A stretch of DNA of 8,922 nucleotides from Actinomycetota bacterium (GTDB taxonomy: Bacteria; Actinomycetota; UBA4738). The DNA lies in NCBI GenBank assembly GCA_013816105.1, contig JACDEY010000027.1, positions 1 to 8,922 on the forward strand, read 5' to 3'. A program made the translations under genes and the position numbers. The notes under the pieces are model-generated. The model worked only from the letters and a program-made list of their open reading frames with translations. It ran no database searches and had not been told where the DNA came from. How positions within the stretch are numbered: the first letter of the stretch is position 1; the number at the start of each line of letters is the position of its first letter. Below, one piece after another: positions 1-5,656 of the stretch.

Positions 1-1
1 G

Positions 2-742
2 GGTGCGGCCCTCCTGTTCCTCACGCCGATGTGGCGGGAGGTGAGGAGAGGCTTCTTCTACCTCACGGGTGGGGTCGTGCTGGCCCTCGCCGCGGGGACC
101 GCCGCGGCCGCCGCCGCGGGCTTCGACCCGGACCGGACTCCCGGAGGCAGCCTTGCGATCACGCTCGCCGTCGCCCTGACGGGCGCCACGCTGCTCTGGA
201 TCGGCCTGATGCTCTTCAGGAGCCCGGGCGCGGCCAGGGTCGTCGGCATCGCCACCGTGCCGCTGGCGGGGGCCATGCTCTGGGCCTTCGCCATGGCCAC
301 CGGCGAGTCCCTCGCGCTCTCGTTCTTCCAGCTCCTCGCCGGGGCACTCTTCACGGGGGCGGTGCTGGACGGCCTGCTCCTCGGACACTGGTACCTGACC
401 GACAGGAAGCTCCCGAGGGGGCCCATCTTGCGGATGGCCTGGCTACTCATCGCGGCTGTCGCGTTGGAGGCGCTGGCGCTCCTAGCCGGGGGCCTAGGCG
501 AGAGCGCCCGCCCGGGATCCACGGCCTCCGGCAGCTTGAATCCCCTCCTCGGCCTCGCGGGAACCGCCTCGTGGATCGCGCTCGGGATGGTCGCGTGCAC
601 CGGCCTGATCGGGCTCTTCATCTTCCTGGCGCTCAGGGGCACCCGGCCAACCGCCGTCCAGTCGGCGACGGGGTTCTTCTACCTGGCGGTGATCACCGCC
701 TTCTGGGCGGAGCTCACGGCGAAGCTTCGGTTCCTGCCGTGA
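2..742 (+). CDS. Multi-pass membrane protein of unknown function (5' end outside window)
   Basis: The frame is open from the first bases of the window. The residues before the in-frame ATG at 29 (GAALLFLTP) look like the end of a transmembrane helix, so the gene very probably starts upstream and the ATG at 29 is internal. The visible 246 residues contain about seven hydrophobic segments. One carries the motif LLLGHWYLTDRKLP near the middle, and a GFFYL motif occurs both near the visible N-terminus and near the C-terminus (GFFYLAVITAFWAEL). The His and Trp within the GHWYL helix are the most conspicuous polar and aromatic membrane residues, and could be a ligand or binding site, but no family is recognised with confidence. 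The TGA is 13 bases before the GTG of the CPBP gene, so it is probably the first visible gene of a four-gene operon. Coding is well supported; function is unknown. Confidence 0.8.
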   Translation, partial: GAALLFLTPMWREVRRGFFYLTGGVVLALAAGTAAAAAAGFDPDRTPGGSLAITLAVALTGATLLWIGLMLFRSPGAARVVGIATVPLAGAMLWAFAMATGESLALSFFQLLAGALFTGAVLDGLLLGHWYLTDRKLPRGPILRMAWLLIAAVALEALALLAGGLGESARPGSTASGSLNPLLGLAGTASWIALGMVACTGLIGLFIFLALRGTRPTAVQSATGFFYLAVITAFWAELTAKLRFLP

Positions 743-750
743 GGGGGGAG
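743..750 (+). promoter_or_regulatory. Ribosome binding site of the CPBP gene
   Basis: The purine run GGGGGGAG lies directly after the upstream stop codon and five bases before the GTG at 756. It decides this GTG as the start over later in-frame ATGs. Confidence 0.6.
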
Positions 751-755
751 CTTCC

Positions 756-1421
756 GTGCTGAGCCTCGCGATCATGGCCCTCGGCGCTCTCGGGGTGGTT
801 TTCGCCTGGGCGTGGGTGAGAGCCGGCAAGGCGAGTGTGTTCACCGCCATGGCGATCATCCTGGGAGGGGCGGGACTCGCCTCGCTTACCACAGGACGGG
901 TCGCGCTCTCCCCTCGCGTCGGCGTCACGACGGCGCTAGTCGCCGGCGCCCTGGCCGGGGTCGCCTTCTACCTCGCGACCATCGGGTTCGTCCTGGTAGT
1001 CCGGCGCTGGAGCGCGTTCCAACGTCACGTCGCCGACGTTTATGACCAGCGACGAGGGTTCTCCCTAGGCGCGGCCCTCCTTCTGTCCGGCCTCGTGGTG
1101 GCGCCGTTCGAGGAGGTGTTCTGGCGAGGGCTCTTCCAGACGCGTCTGGCCCAGACGCTGGGCTGGCCCGCCGGGGCCGCACTGGCGTGGGCGGCCTATG
1201 TGCTCGCGAACGCCGCGAGCGGCGGCCTCCCGGTGATCGCCGGCGCCATCGTCGGTGGAGCGGTCTGGGGCGGGCTTGCCCTCTGGACGCATGGCGTCCT
1301 CGCGAGCATCGTGTGTCATTCGATCTGGACGGCGCTGATGATCGTGAGGCCGCCGAACGACCGCTCGCTTCCCCCCGCCCCCCGGTCCGGGATGTCACAG
1401 GCGCCGGCCTCCGCCTCGTGA
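756..1421 (+). CDS. CPBP-family (CAAX protease/Rce1-like) intramembrane metalloprotease homologue with altered motif 2
   Basis: This 221-residue membrane protein starts at a GTG with a good ribosome binding site. It has the CPBP (Abi, Pfam PF02517) layout: hydrophobic N-terminal helices, then motif 1 EEVFWRG (Glu119, Glu120, Arg124), motif 2 YVLAN (148-152) and motif 3 HSIWT (188-192) in successive hydrophobic segments. In archaeal Rce1 the corresponding active-site residues are the Glu pair plus Arg, a His in motif 2 (FxxxH), and HxxxN in motif 3. Here the motif-2 His is Asn152 and the last motif-3 position is Thr192, so activity is uncertain. The family cleaves prenylated CAAX proteins in eukaryotes; bacterial members mostly have unknown substrates or serve in bacteriocin immunity and maturation. 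The Pro/Ser-rich last 20 residues look disordered. Its stop overlaps the next start by four bases (GTGA), indicating translational coupling. Confidence 0.85.
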   Translation: MLSLAIMALGALGVVFAWAWVRAGKASVFTAMAIILGGAGLASLTTGRVALSPRVGVTTALVAGALAGVAFYLATIGFVLVVRRWSAFQRHVADVYDQRRGFSLGAALLLSGLVVAPFEEVFWRGLFQTRLAQTLGWPAGAALAWAAYVLANAASGGLPVIAGAIVGGAVWGGLALWTHGVLASIVCHSIWTALMIVRPPNDRSLPPAPRSGMSQAPASAS

Positions 1422-2398
1422 CGGCCGGGCTTCCTCCGGCGGCCCGGTCCATCCTCGATGGCGGCCGCCTCTGCTACGTCGCGGTGCCGACGCCCGACGG
1501 GCCGCACGTGACGCCCGTGGTGTACGTGCTCTCCGGCGGACGGATCTGGGTGACGACGGCGCGGAGCTCCGTCAAGGCCCGGTCCTGGCGGCGGGATGCG
1601 CGGGTCGCGGGCCTCGTCGTAGTGGGCGGGCGGGCGGTGACTTTCCGGGGCACCGTTCGAACCTTCGACGCTCTGGATCCCCTGTCCTGGCCGGCCGCGG
1701 CCGTATTCGCGCCTCACATCGCTCGCGCGGCCACGCGCTTCACGCTCAAGAACGCCCGCTTCTTCGCCGGCTACGCGGTCGATGCTCGGCACGTCCCCCT
1801 GGCCTGGACCCCGCCGGGCCGTGTCTTCGCCGAGCTGCGCCTCGACGCCGGACGGGTCCTTTTCGAAGGCGGAATCCTGGAGGCCTGGGGCGAGTGGATG
1901 GGCGGGACGCGGTACCGGTCGAGCTTCGCTCGTCTCCCCGGCTCACGGGGGATCGACGGGAAGGTGCCACCGGCCGTCCGCGACGCCGTGGGCACGTCGG
2001 GCGTCGGCGCGCTCGCCACCGACGCGGGCGGATGCGAGACGGTCCTTCCGGTCCGCTGGAGAAGGGTGGGATCGGAGGGTTCCTACGACGCCACGCTCCC
2101 GGCGAGCGTCCTTGATCTTGCTCGGGTGGATGCGAATGCGCGCGCCGGGCTGGCGGTCGACCGGGCCTCGCGGTGGCGCGCTTCCGCGATGACCGGCATG
2201 CTGCTCCGGGGCGAGGCCCAGGTCTTCTCGCTCCCGGTAACGCGGCGTGGCCGCCGTGGGCTGGCGGAGCGGCTGGGGGGCCAGCCTGATGGGAACGAAT
2301 CGCTGGTGCGACTGCGGCCCACGCGAGTCGTGTGGTGGTCGGGATGGAGGGCCGGGACCGTCACGGGAGTGAGGATCGTGACCGAGGATCGACGATGA
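1418..2398 (+). CDS. Pyridoxamine 5'-phosphate oxidase-like (FMN split-barrel) protein, apparent tandem two-domain form
   Basis: The protein has 326 residues starting at a GTG that overlaps the previous stop (GTGA). The frame is open further upstream, but those starts lie deep inside the CPBP gene and code for Arg/Pro-rich shadow sequence. Residues 1-130 look like a PNPOx-like split barrel: LCYVAVPTPDGPHVTPVVYV (18-37), a short strand GGRIWVTT, then SSVKARSWRRDARVAGLVV, the usual strand/helix pattern where phosphate-contacting Ser and Arg/Lys residues sit. Residues 190-275 repeat this plan in diverged form (VGALATDAGGCETVLPVRW, then DANARAGLAVDRASRWRASAMTGMLLRGEAQVFS). Members of this fold bind FMN, F420 or haem and are redox enzymes or cofactor-binding proteins; the actual cofactor and substrate cannot be read here. 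No signal peptide or membrane segment, so probably cytoplasmic. It overlaps the SRPBCC gene by four bases (ATGA), completing a tightly coupled operon. Confidence 0.8.
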   Translation: MTAGLPPAARSILDGGRLCYVAVPTPDGPHVTPVVYVLSGGRIWVTTARSSVKARSWRRDARVAGLVVVGGRAVTFRGTVRTFDALDPLSWPAAAVFAPHIARAATRFTLKNARFFAGYAVDARHVPLAWTPPGRVFAELRLDAGRVLFEGGILEAWGEWMGGTRYRSSFARLPGSRGIDGKVPPAVRDAVGTSGVGALATDAGGCETVLPVRWRRVGSEGSYDATLPASVLDLARVDANARAGLAVDRASRWRASAMTGMLLRGEAQVFSLPVTRRGRRGLAERLGGQPDGNESLVRLRPTRVVWWSGWRAGTVTGVRIVTEDRR

Positions 2399-2838
2399 CC
2401 GTTGTGGGGGCGAGGGTTGAGATCGAGGCGCCGCCGGAGGAGGTGTGGAGGGTCGTTTCGGACCCCCGCAACCTGCCGCTGTGGGACTCCCACGTCGTCT
2501 CTGTCCGCGATGTCCCCGAGGAGGGCGTGAGCGAGGGAACGGAGTACCGAACGGACGTACGGTTCTTCGGCTTCACCGTCTCGGTCACGGCGCGGGTGCT
2601 CCAGGTGCGGGCGCCCGAGTACGCGAAGGTGCGGCTCACCGGCGTGATCGAGGGCATCGTGGAGACATGGGTCGAACCGCTACAGGGATCTAGGTCCCGG
2701 CTCCGCCATCGCGTCCAGTACCGTTTTCGCGGCGGGGCCATGGGCAGGGTCGCGGCGCGGGCCGTGCGCCTGCTCGGGGCTCGGGCCATGCTTCGGAGGG
2801 GAACGTTCAGCCAGAAGCGTCAGATCGAAGCGGGCTGA
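2395..2838 (+). CDS. SRPBCC (START/Bet v1-like) fold protein, polyketide cyclase/dehydrase type
   Basis: The chosen ATG overlaps the previous stop as ATGA and has GAGG seven bases upstream (2384-2387). An in-frame GTG at 2332 would add 21 Arg/Asp-rich residues that look non-native. The 147-residue product begins with the hallmark of the fold: a strand VGARVEIEAPPEEVWRVVSD (4-23), then the NLPLWDSHV helix, alternating strands (YRTDVRFFGFTVSVTARVLQ), and a long C-terminal amphipathic helix (residues 114-143) ending LRRGTFSQKRQIE. The fold makes a hydrophobic pocket for lipids, polyketides or other small molecules, or acts as a chaperone-like carrier. No catalytic residue set is diagnostic here, so the ligand is unknown. 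It is the last gene of the operon and converges on the LapA-like gene 35 bases away. Confidence 0.85.
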   Translation: MTVVGARVEIEAPPEEVWRVVSDPRNLPLWDSHVVSVRDVPEEGVSEGTEYRTDVRFFGFTVSVTARVLQVRAPEYAKVRLTGVIEGIVETWVEPLQGSRSRLRHRVQYRFRGGAMGRVAARAVRLLGARAMLRRGTFSQKRQIEAG

Positions 2839-2873
2839 CGGTCCGCGGCCGGCGAGCGCTCCGGACTGCCGCC

Positions 2874-3251
2874 CTACCGTCCCTTCCGCTCGGGGGGCTC
2901 CTTCGGGCGCCGATGCAGCCGAACCTGCTTCCCGGGCTTCCCGATGAGAAAGCCGACCAGCCCACCGAGGACCGCGCACCCGAACATGACCCAGATGAGC
3001 GGCACCTCCCGCTCGAAGAAGACGAAGTTCACGGGCACATCCTGAGAGTTGGCGATGATGAAGATGATCAGTAGGACCGCGAGGACCAGGGCGACCAGCG
3101 CCTTCACAACCCTGGAGCGCCGCTCCTTCTGGAGCTCCCGAAGGTGCAGCCGGTCCTCCGGTGTGACACCGATGGCCTCTTCGCCCGGGCCGCCCGCGAC
3201 CGCTGTAGGTTCGGATCGGGCGGGCGGCTCGTCGGATCCTTCGCGATGCAT
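2874..3251 (-). CDS. LapA/DUF1049-family small membrane protein
   Basis: The 125-residue protein starts at the ATG at 3251, chosen over an ATG ten codons upstream because a strong ribosome binding site (GAGGAGGGG) precedes it with a TTTC spacer. Residues 1-48 form a charged, Pro/Glu/Arg-rich cytoplasmic tail. Helix 1 (about 48-67) is followed by the family signature IANSQDVPVNFVFFEREVPL (66-85). Helix 2 (about 84-104, IWVMFGCAVLGGLVGFLIG) precedes a basic C-terminal tail. The two-helix hairpin with N-S-x-x-V-x-x-x-F between helices is typical of the LapA (LPS assembly protein A)/DUF1049 family. In E. coli LapA works in LPS control, which is unlikely to apply to an organism without LPS, so the role is unknown. 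It is transcribed alone, divergent from the PAP2 gene and convergent with the SRPBCC gene. Confidence 0.87.
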   Translation of the reverse strand: MHREGSDEPPARSEPTAVAGGPGEEAIGVTPEDRLHLRELQKERRSRVVKALVALVLAVLLIIFIIANSQDVPVNFVFFEREVPLIWVMFGCAVLGGLVGFLIGKPGKQVRLHRRPKEPPERKGR

Positions 3252-3405
3252 GAAACCCCTCCTCGTGCGAAACGCCGGCACCCCGTGGGGATGGGTACGG
3301 CGAACGGTGAGACGCCGACAAGCCTATAAGCTGACGCCTTCCCATGACGTGGTTTCCGCCGCCCAACCGGCCTCGCTTCTTGGCTTCTCGGTCCGCCGCG
3401 CCTAC
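3252..3405. promoter_or_regulatory. Divergent intergenic region with a candidate plus-strand -10 element
   Basis: These 154 bases separate the divergent LapA-like and PAP2 genes and must hold both promoters. The most AT-rich part is TATAAGCT at 3325-3332, which fits a -10 element (TATAAG or TAAGCT) for the plus strand. No convincing -35 lies 16-18 bases before it. The 3' part also holds a 21-codon ORF described separately. On the minus strand only the ribosome binding site of the LapA-like gene is clear. Confidence 0.35.
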
Positions 3406-3409
3406 ATGA
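3344..3409 (+). CDS. Possible 21-residue leader peptide coupled to the PAP2 gene
   Basis: A short ORF starts at an ATG 11 bases after the TAAGCT candidate -10 element, so it would lie near the 5' end of the transcript. It runs 21 codons and stops with a TGA that overlaps the PAP2 ATG (ATGA at 3406-3409). The peptide begins MTWFPPPNRPRF; the Pro-Pro-Pro run is a known cause of ribosome slowing relieved by EF-P. The PAP2 ATG has no Shine-Dalgarno sequence, so initiation there could rely on coupling to this ORF. A chance ORF of this length in GC-rich DNA is quite possible. The alternative is a longer PAP2 protein starting at the in-frame GTG at 3349 or ATG at 3247. Confidence 0.25.
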   Translation: MTWFPPPNRPRFLASRSAAPT

Positions 3410-4029
3410 AGCGTCGGTGGTTCCCCGTTGTGCCCGGCACGGCCGCCATCGGGGTGGCCGTCGCGACGGCGAAGGGACGTGGGCACGACCTCGACGTCCG
3501 CTTGTTTCGGAAGGTGAACGGGAACGGCGGGCGTTCGGCGGATCTGTTCTTCAAGGGCGTGACGGAGTTCGGCTCCATCTGGGCATCGGTCGGTGCGGCG
3601 TTCATGATCATTCGGCTTGGCCGCCGCCGCGAGGCGCTCGACGCCCTGGGGGCGGCGAGTGCGATGTGGGCTCTCGGGCAGGCGCTCAAGCGGATCGTCC
3701 TGCGCCCGCGTCCCTACGTGGCTCTCGAACGCCTTCGGCTTCTGATCCGAGAACCGAGGGGAACCACCTGGCCGAGCAGCCACCCCGCCGTCTTGCTCAC
3801 TTTCGTGAGCGTGGCGACCCGCGACCTCGGCGCACCGCCCGCAGGCAAGGCTGGCATTGTCGCGCTGGCCGGCGTGGTCGGGCTCTCACGCGTGTACCTG
3901 GGCGTGCATTTTCCGGCGGACGTCGCGGGGGGGCTCCTGCTGGGTCGTGGAGTGGCGGATCTATGGTCGTCGTTCGTGAGCCCCTCCGTGCTCCGCCGCC
4001 TCCCCGACGTGAGCGCGCCGCTACAGTAA
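3406..4029 (+). CDS. PAP2-superfamily phosphatase (lipid-phosphate or undecaprenyl-pyrophosphate phosphatase type)
   Basis: The 207-residue membrane protein has all three PAP2 active-site motifs. C1 is KRIVLRPRP, matching KxxxxxxRP (Lys95, Arg102, Pro103). C2 is PSSH (123-126; the consensus is PSGH, here Ser replaces Gly). C3 is SRVYLGVHFPADV (Ser161, Arg162, His168, Asp172). These residues bind phosphate and form the phospho-His intermediate. Hydrophobic segments surround the motifs (about 6-22, 54-70, 78-94, 128-138, 149-167, 174-188), consistent with a small integral membrane phosphatase whose active site faces outward. Likely substrates are phosphatidic acid, phosphatidylglycerol phosphate or undecaprenyl pyrophosphate, and the sequence does not decide among them. 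The start is uncertain: the frame is open upstream and no ribosome binding site precedes this ATG, but the protein then begins with a normal first helix. lgt follows eight bases downstream, probably in the same transcript. Confidence 0.88.
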   Translation: MKRRWFPVVPGTAAIGVAVATAKGRGHDLDVRLFRKVNGNGGRSADLFFKGVTEFGSIWASVGAAFMIIRLGRRREALDALGAASAMWALGQALKRIVLRPRPYVALERLRLLIREPRGTTWPSSHPAVLLTFVSVATRDLGAPPAGKAGIVALAGVVGLSRVYLGVHFPADVAGGLLLGRGVADLWSSFVSPSVLRRLPDVSAPLQ

Positions 4030-4037
4030 GCATCGAC

Positions 4038-4982
4038 ATGCTGGCCCTGTTGGGATCCATCGGCTGGGAGGTGCTGGACCGGATCCGGTTCGGCTCGGAC
4101 TTCGCCGTCTCCCCCCACGGCCTCGGGATCGCCCTCGGCTACATGGCGGGGTCCTACGTCTTCATCGCCGAAGCCCGCAAGCGCGGGATCTCGGATGAGC
4201 GCAGCGGGTCGCTCGTGCTCTGGGCGCTCGTCGGCGCCATCGTCGGCGCCCGTGCCTTCTACGTCCTGGCCCACTTCGGCGAGCCCGGCCTGGAGACGTT
4301 CGGTGACGTCCTTGCGGTGTGGAAGGGCGGCATCAGCCTCATCGGCGGGATCTTCGGCTCGATAATCTTCACCTTCCCGGTGCTGCGAAAGCACGAAATC
4401 CCCTTCCTGCGGGCCATGGACCCCGCCGTCATCGGCATCGGCCTCGGGATCATCATCGGGCGGATCGGCGATCTGATCATCGGCGACCACTTGGGCAAGC
4501 CAACCTCGTGGCTGCTCGCGTTTCGCTACGAGGGCGGCGACCCCTCCGGGTATGCATGCGGATTCGCCGGGGTCTGCCGCGCCACGCTTTTCGGAGGGCA
4601 ATTCCAGGAGTTCACCCGCGGCGCCGCCCGCCTGCATGCCGCGTCCGGGGCGCCCGTCGCCGAGGGCGTTGGAGTTCATCAGACGGCCCTCTACGACTTC
4701 GGGAGCACGATCCTCCTCGTGCTGCTGCTGCTCTACCTGAACGGCCGGCGCCATCACATCGGGGCGCTCACCCTCACCTTCGGAGCCTGGTACGGAACCG
4801 TCCGGATAATCACGGACTTCCTGCGCGTCGACAAGCGATTCTTCGGCCTCACCGGCAGCCAGTGGGCGAGCGTCATGGTCCTCGGGATCTGTCTGGTCGC
4901 GGTGGCCTGGTTCATGATGCATCGCAAACGTCCCGTCGGGGCCTCGGATGCCCCCGCCCCGGCGCCTCTCACGCCCGGCTGA
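4038..4982 (+). CDS. lgt: Lgt-family prolipoprotein diacylglyceryl transferase, divergent subgroup
   Basis: The 314-residue multi-pass membrane protein is recognisable as Lgt. HGLGIALGYMAG (27-38) matches the first conserved helix. VWKGGISLIGGIFGS (94-108) matches the WxGGMSFHGG segment. GRIGDLIIGDHLGKPTSW (141-158) matches the Lgt signature GRIxNFINGExWG. HQTALYD (214-220) matches HPSQLYE, and YGTVRIITDFLRVD (252-265) matches the YGxxRxxxExxRxP segment, followed by LTGSQW (271-276). Lgt moves diacylglycerol from phosphatidylglycerol to the lipobox Cys of pre-lipoproteins. Arg142, Gly153 and Arg256, equivalent to E. coli Arg143, Gly154 and Arg239, are kept. By my manual alignment Tyr26 is His27, His103 is Ile102, Asn146 is Asp145 and Glu151 is Asp150. 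An insert around 165-210 (with Cys174 and Cys180) lengthens the central loop. The ATG has no ribosome binding site; TACAGT at 4022-4027 could be a -10 element for a near-leaderless mRNA, or the gene is coupled to PAP2. Confidence 0.85.
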   Translation: MLALLGSIGWEVLDRIRFGSDFAVSPHGLGIALGYMAGSYVFIAEARKRGISDERSGSLVLWALVGAIVGARAFYVLAHFGEPGLETFGDVLAVWKGGISLIGGIFGSIIFTFPVLRKHEIPFLRAMDPAVIGIGLGIIIGRIGDLIIGDHLGKPTSWLLAFRYEGGDPSGYACGFAGVCRATLFGGQFQEFTRGAARLHAASGAPVAEGVGVHQTALYDFGSTILLVLLLLYLNGRRHHIGALTLTFGAWYGTVRIITDFLRVDKRFFGLTGSQWASVMVLGICLVAVAWFMMHRKRPVGASDAPAPAPLTPG

Positions 4983-4997
4983 GCCTTTCTCCCTCGC

Positions 4998-5037
4998 CGC
5001 GCCCCGGGCGCGCGGGAACCGGATCCGATCCGCGCGC
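4998..5037 (+). other. Two overlapping inverted repeats between lgt and the sigma-factor gene
   Basis: CGCGCC (4998-5003) and GGCGCG (5007-5012) form a six-base stem with a three-base loop. GCGCGCGG (5008-5015) and CCGCGCGC (5030-5037) form a perfect eight-base stem with a 14-base loop. They share 5008-5012 and so cannot form together. No T-tract follows, so neither is a standard intrinsic terminator. They could reduce read-through from lgt or form alternative structures in a read-through mRNA. GC-rich DNA makes chance stems common. Confidence 0.4.
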
Positions 5038-5040
5038 GTA
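5015..5040 (+). promoter_or_regulatory. Candidate ECF-type autoregulatory promoter of the sigma-factor gene
   Basis: GGAACC (5015-5020) is separated by exactly 16 bases from CGTA (5037-5040). ECF promoters typically have an AAC-containing -35 element and a CGT-type -10 element at about this spacing; the B. subtilis sigma-W consensus, for example, is TGAAAC-N16-CGTA. The site lies 16 bases before the ATG of an ECF sigma gene, where autoregulatory promoters are normally found. Transcription would start near 5048-5051, giving a leader under ten bases. I found no second copy with this spacing elsewhere in the window by eye. Confidence 0.55.
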
Positions 5041-5056
5041 GGAAAGGCGGATCTCC

Positions 5057-5656
5057 ATGGAGGGCCGGCCATTGGAGGAAGCTGAACTCGTCGAACGGGC
5101 GAAGCGCGGCGACGTCGGAGCCTACGAGGAGCTCGTGCGCAAGTATCAGGACGTGGCGGTTCGCACGGCGTACGTCGTCGCCGGAAGCGCCGATGCCCAG
5201 GACGCCGCGCAGGAGGCGTTCGTTAAGGCGTACATGTCGCTGGCTCGATTCCGCTCGGGAGCCTCGTTTCGCCCGTGGCTCCTGCGCATCGTCGCCAACG
5301 AAGCGATCAACCGGCGCCGCGCGGCCCGCCGTCAGGCGAACCTGGCGCTCCAGGCGACCGAGGGTCGCCCCCCGGAGGATGCGGCCCCATCCCCGGAGGT
5401 CGCGACCCTCGCCCTGGAGCAGCAGCGGGAGCTGCTCGACGCGGTGAACCTCCTTCGTCCCGAGGACCGGCTCGTGATCGCCTACCGGTTCTTCTTCGAC
5501 CTGTCCGAAGCCGAGATGGCCGAGGCGCTCGGGTGCGCGCGAGGGACCGTGAAGTCCCGGCTGTCGCGCGCGCTCGCTCGTTTGCGCGGGGCGGCGGAAG
5601 CCTCACCGCTCGCGGCGAGTCGCCCCGGCTCGCGAGAGGAGGCCCGTCGTGACTGA
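5057..5656 (+). CDS. ECF-family RNA polymerase sigma factor
   Basis: The 199-residue protein has the two-domain ECF plan without region 3. Region 2 covers about residues 8-90: AYEELVRKYQDVAVRTAYVV, then the core-binding/-10 motif DAQDAAQEAFVKAY (46-59), then FRPWLLRIVANEAINRRRAARR (71-92). A Pro/Ala-rich linker (about 97-118) leads to region 4 (about 122-178): LLRPEDRLVIAYRFFFDLSEAEMAEALG and the helix-turn-helix recognition helix ARGTVKSRLSRALARLR, which reads the -35 element. It would redirect RNA polymerase in response to an envelope or extracytoplasmic signal. The ATG at 5057 follows AAAGGCGG (5043-5050), a moderate ribosome binding site at six-base spacing. The last 20 residues are charged and probably disordered. 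The 3' end overlaps the putative anti-sigma gene by eight bases, a normal arrangement for a sigma/anti-sigma pair. Confidence 0.93.
   Translation: MEGRPLEEAELVERAKRGDVGAYEELVRKYQDVAVRTAYVVAGSADAQDAAQEAFVKAYMSLARFRSGASFRPWLLRIVANEAINRRRAARRQANLALQATEGRPPEDAAPSPEVATLALEQQRELLDAVNLLRPEDRLVIAYRFFFDLSEAEMAEALGCARGTVKSRLSRALARLRGAAEASPLAASRPGSREEARRD
5635..5642 (+). promoter_or_regulatory. Strong ribosome binding site of the putative anti-sigma gene
   Basis: AGAGGAGG lies within the last codons of the sigma gene and six bases before the GTG at 5649. It fixes that GTG as the start and gives the putative anti-sigma gene a stronger initiation signal than the sigma gene itself. Confidence 0.7.

Noticed and set aside
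1187..1417. Upstream extension of the PNPOx-like frame
   Set aside because: It overlaps the CPBP catalytic region and encodes Arg/Pro-rich shadow sequence; the GTG at 1418 gives a GTGA overlap typical of this operon.
2841..2866. Inverted repeat GTCCG/CGGAC between the convergent SRPBCC and LapA-like genes as a terminator
   Set aside because: The stem is only five bases with mismatches inside and has no T-tract; not distinguishable from chance.
3049..3405. Long N-terminal extension of the PAP2 frame
   Set aside because: Most of it lies antisense to the well-supported LapA-like gene and has no domain. A start at 3406 gives a normal first helix, though 3247 or 3349 cannot be wholly excluded.
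2680..3783. Long minus-strand ORF (367 codons) covering the LapA-like gene in another frame
   Set aside because: The composition is Arg/Gly/Pro-rich with no family pattern, and it overlaps three better-supported genes.
3714..5072. Long minus-strand ORF (452 codons) opposite PAP2 and lgt
   Set aside because: It is an Asp/Glu/Gly/Arg-rich antisense shadow typical of GC-rich DNA. The plus strand carries two clear families with active-site motifs.
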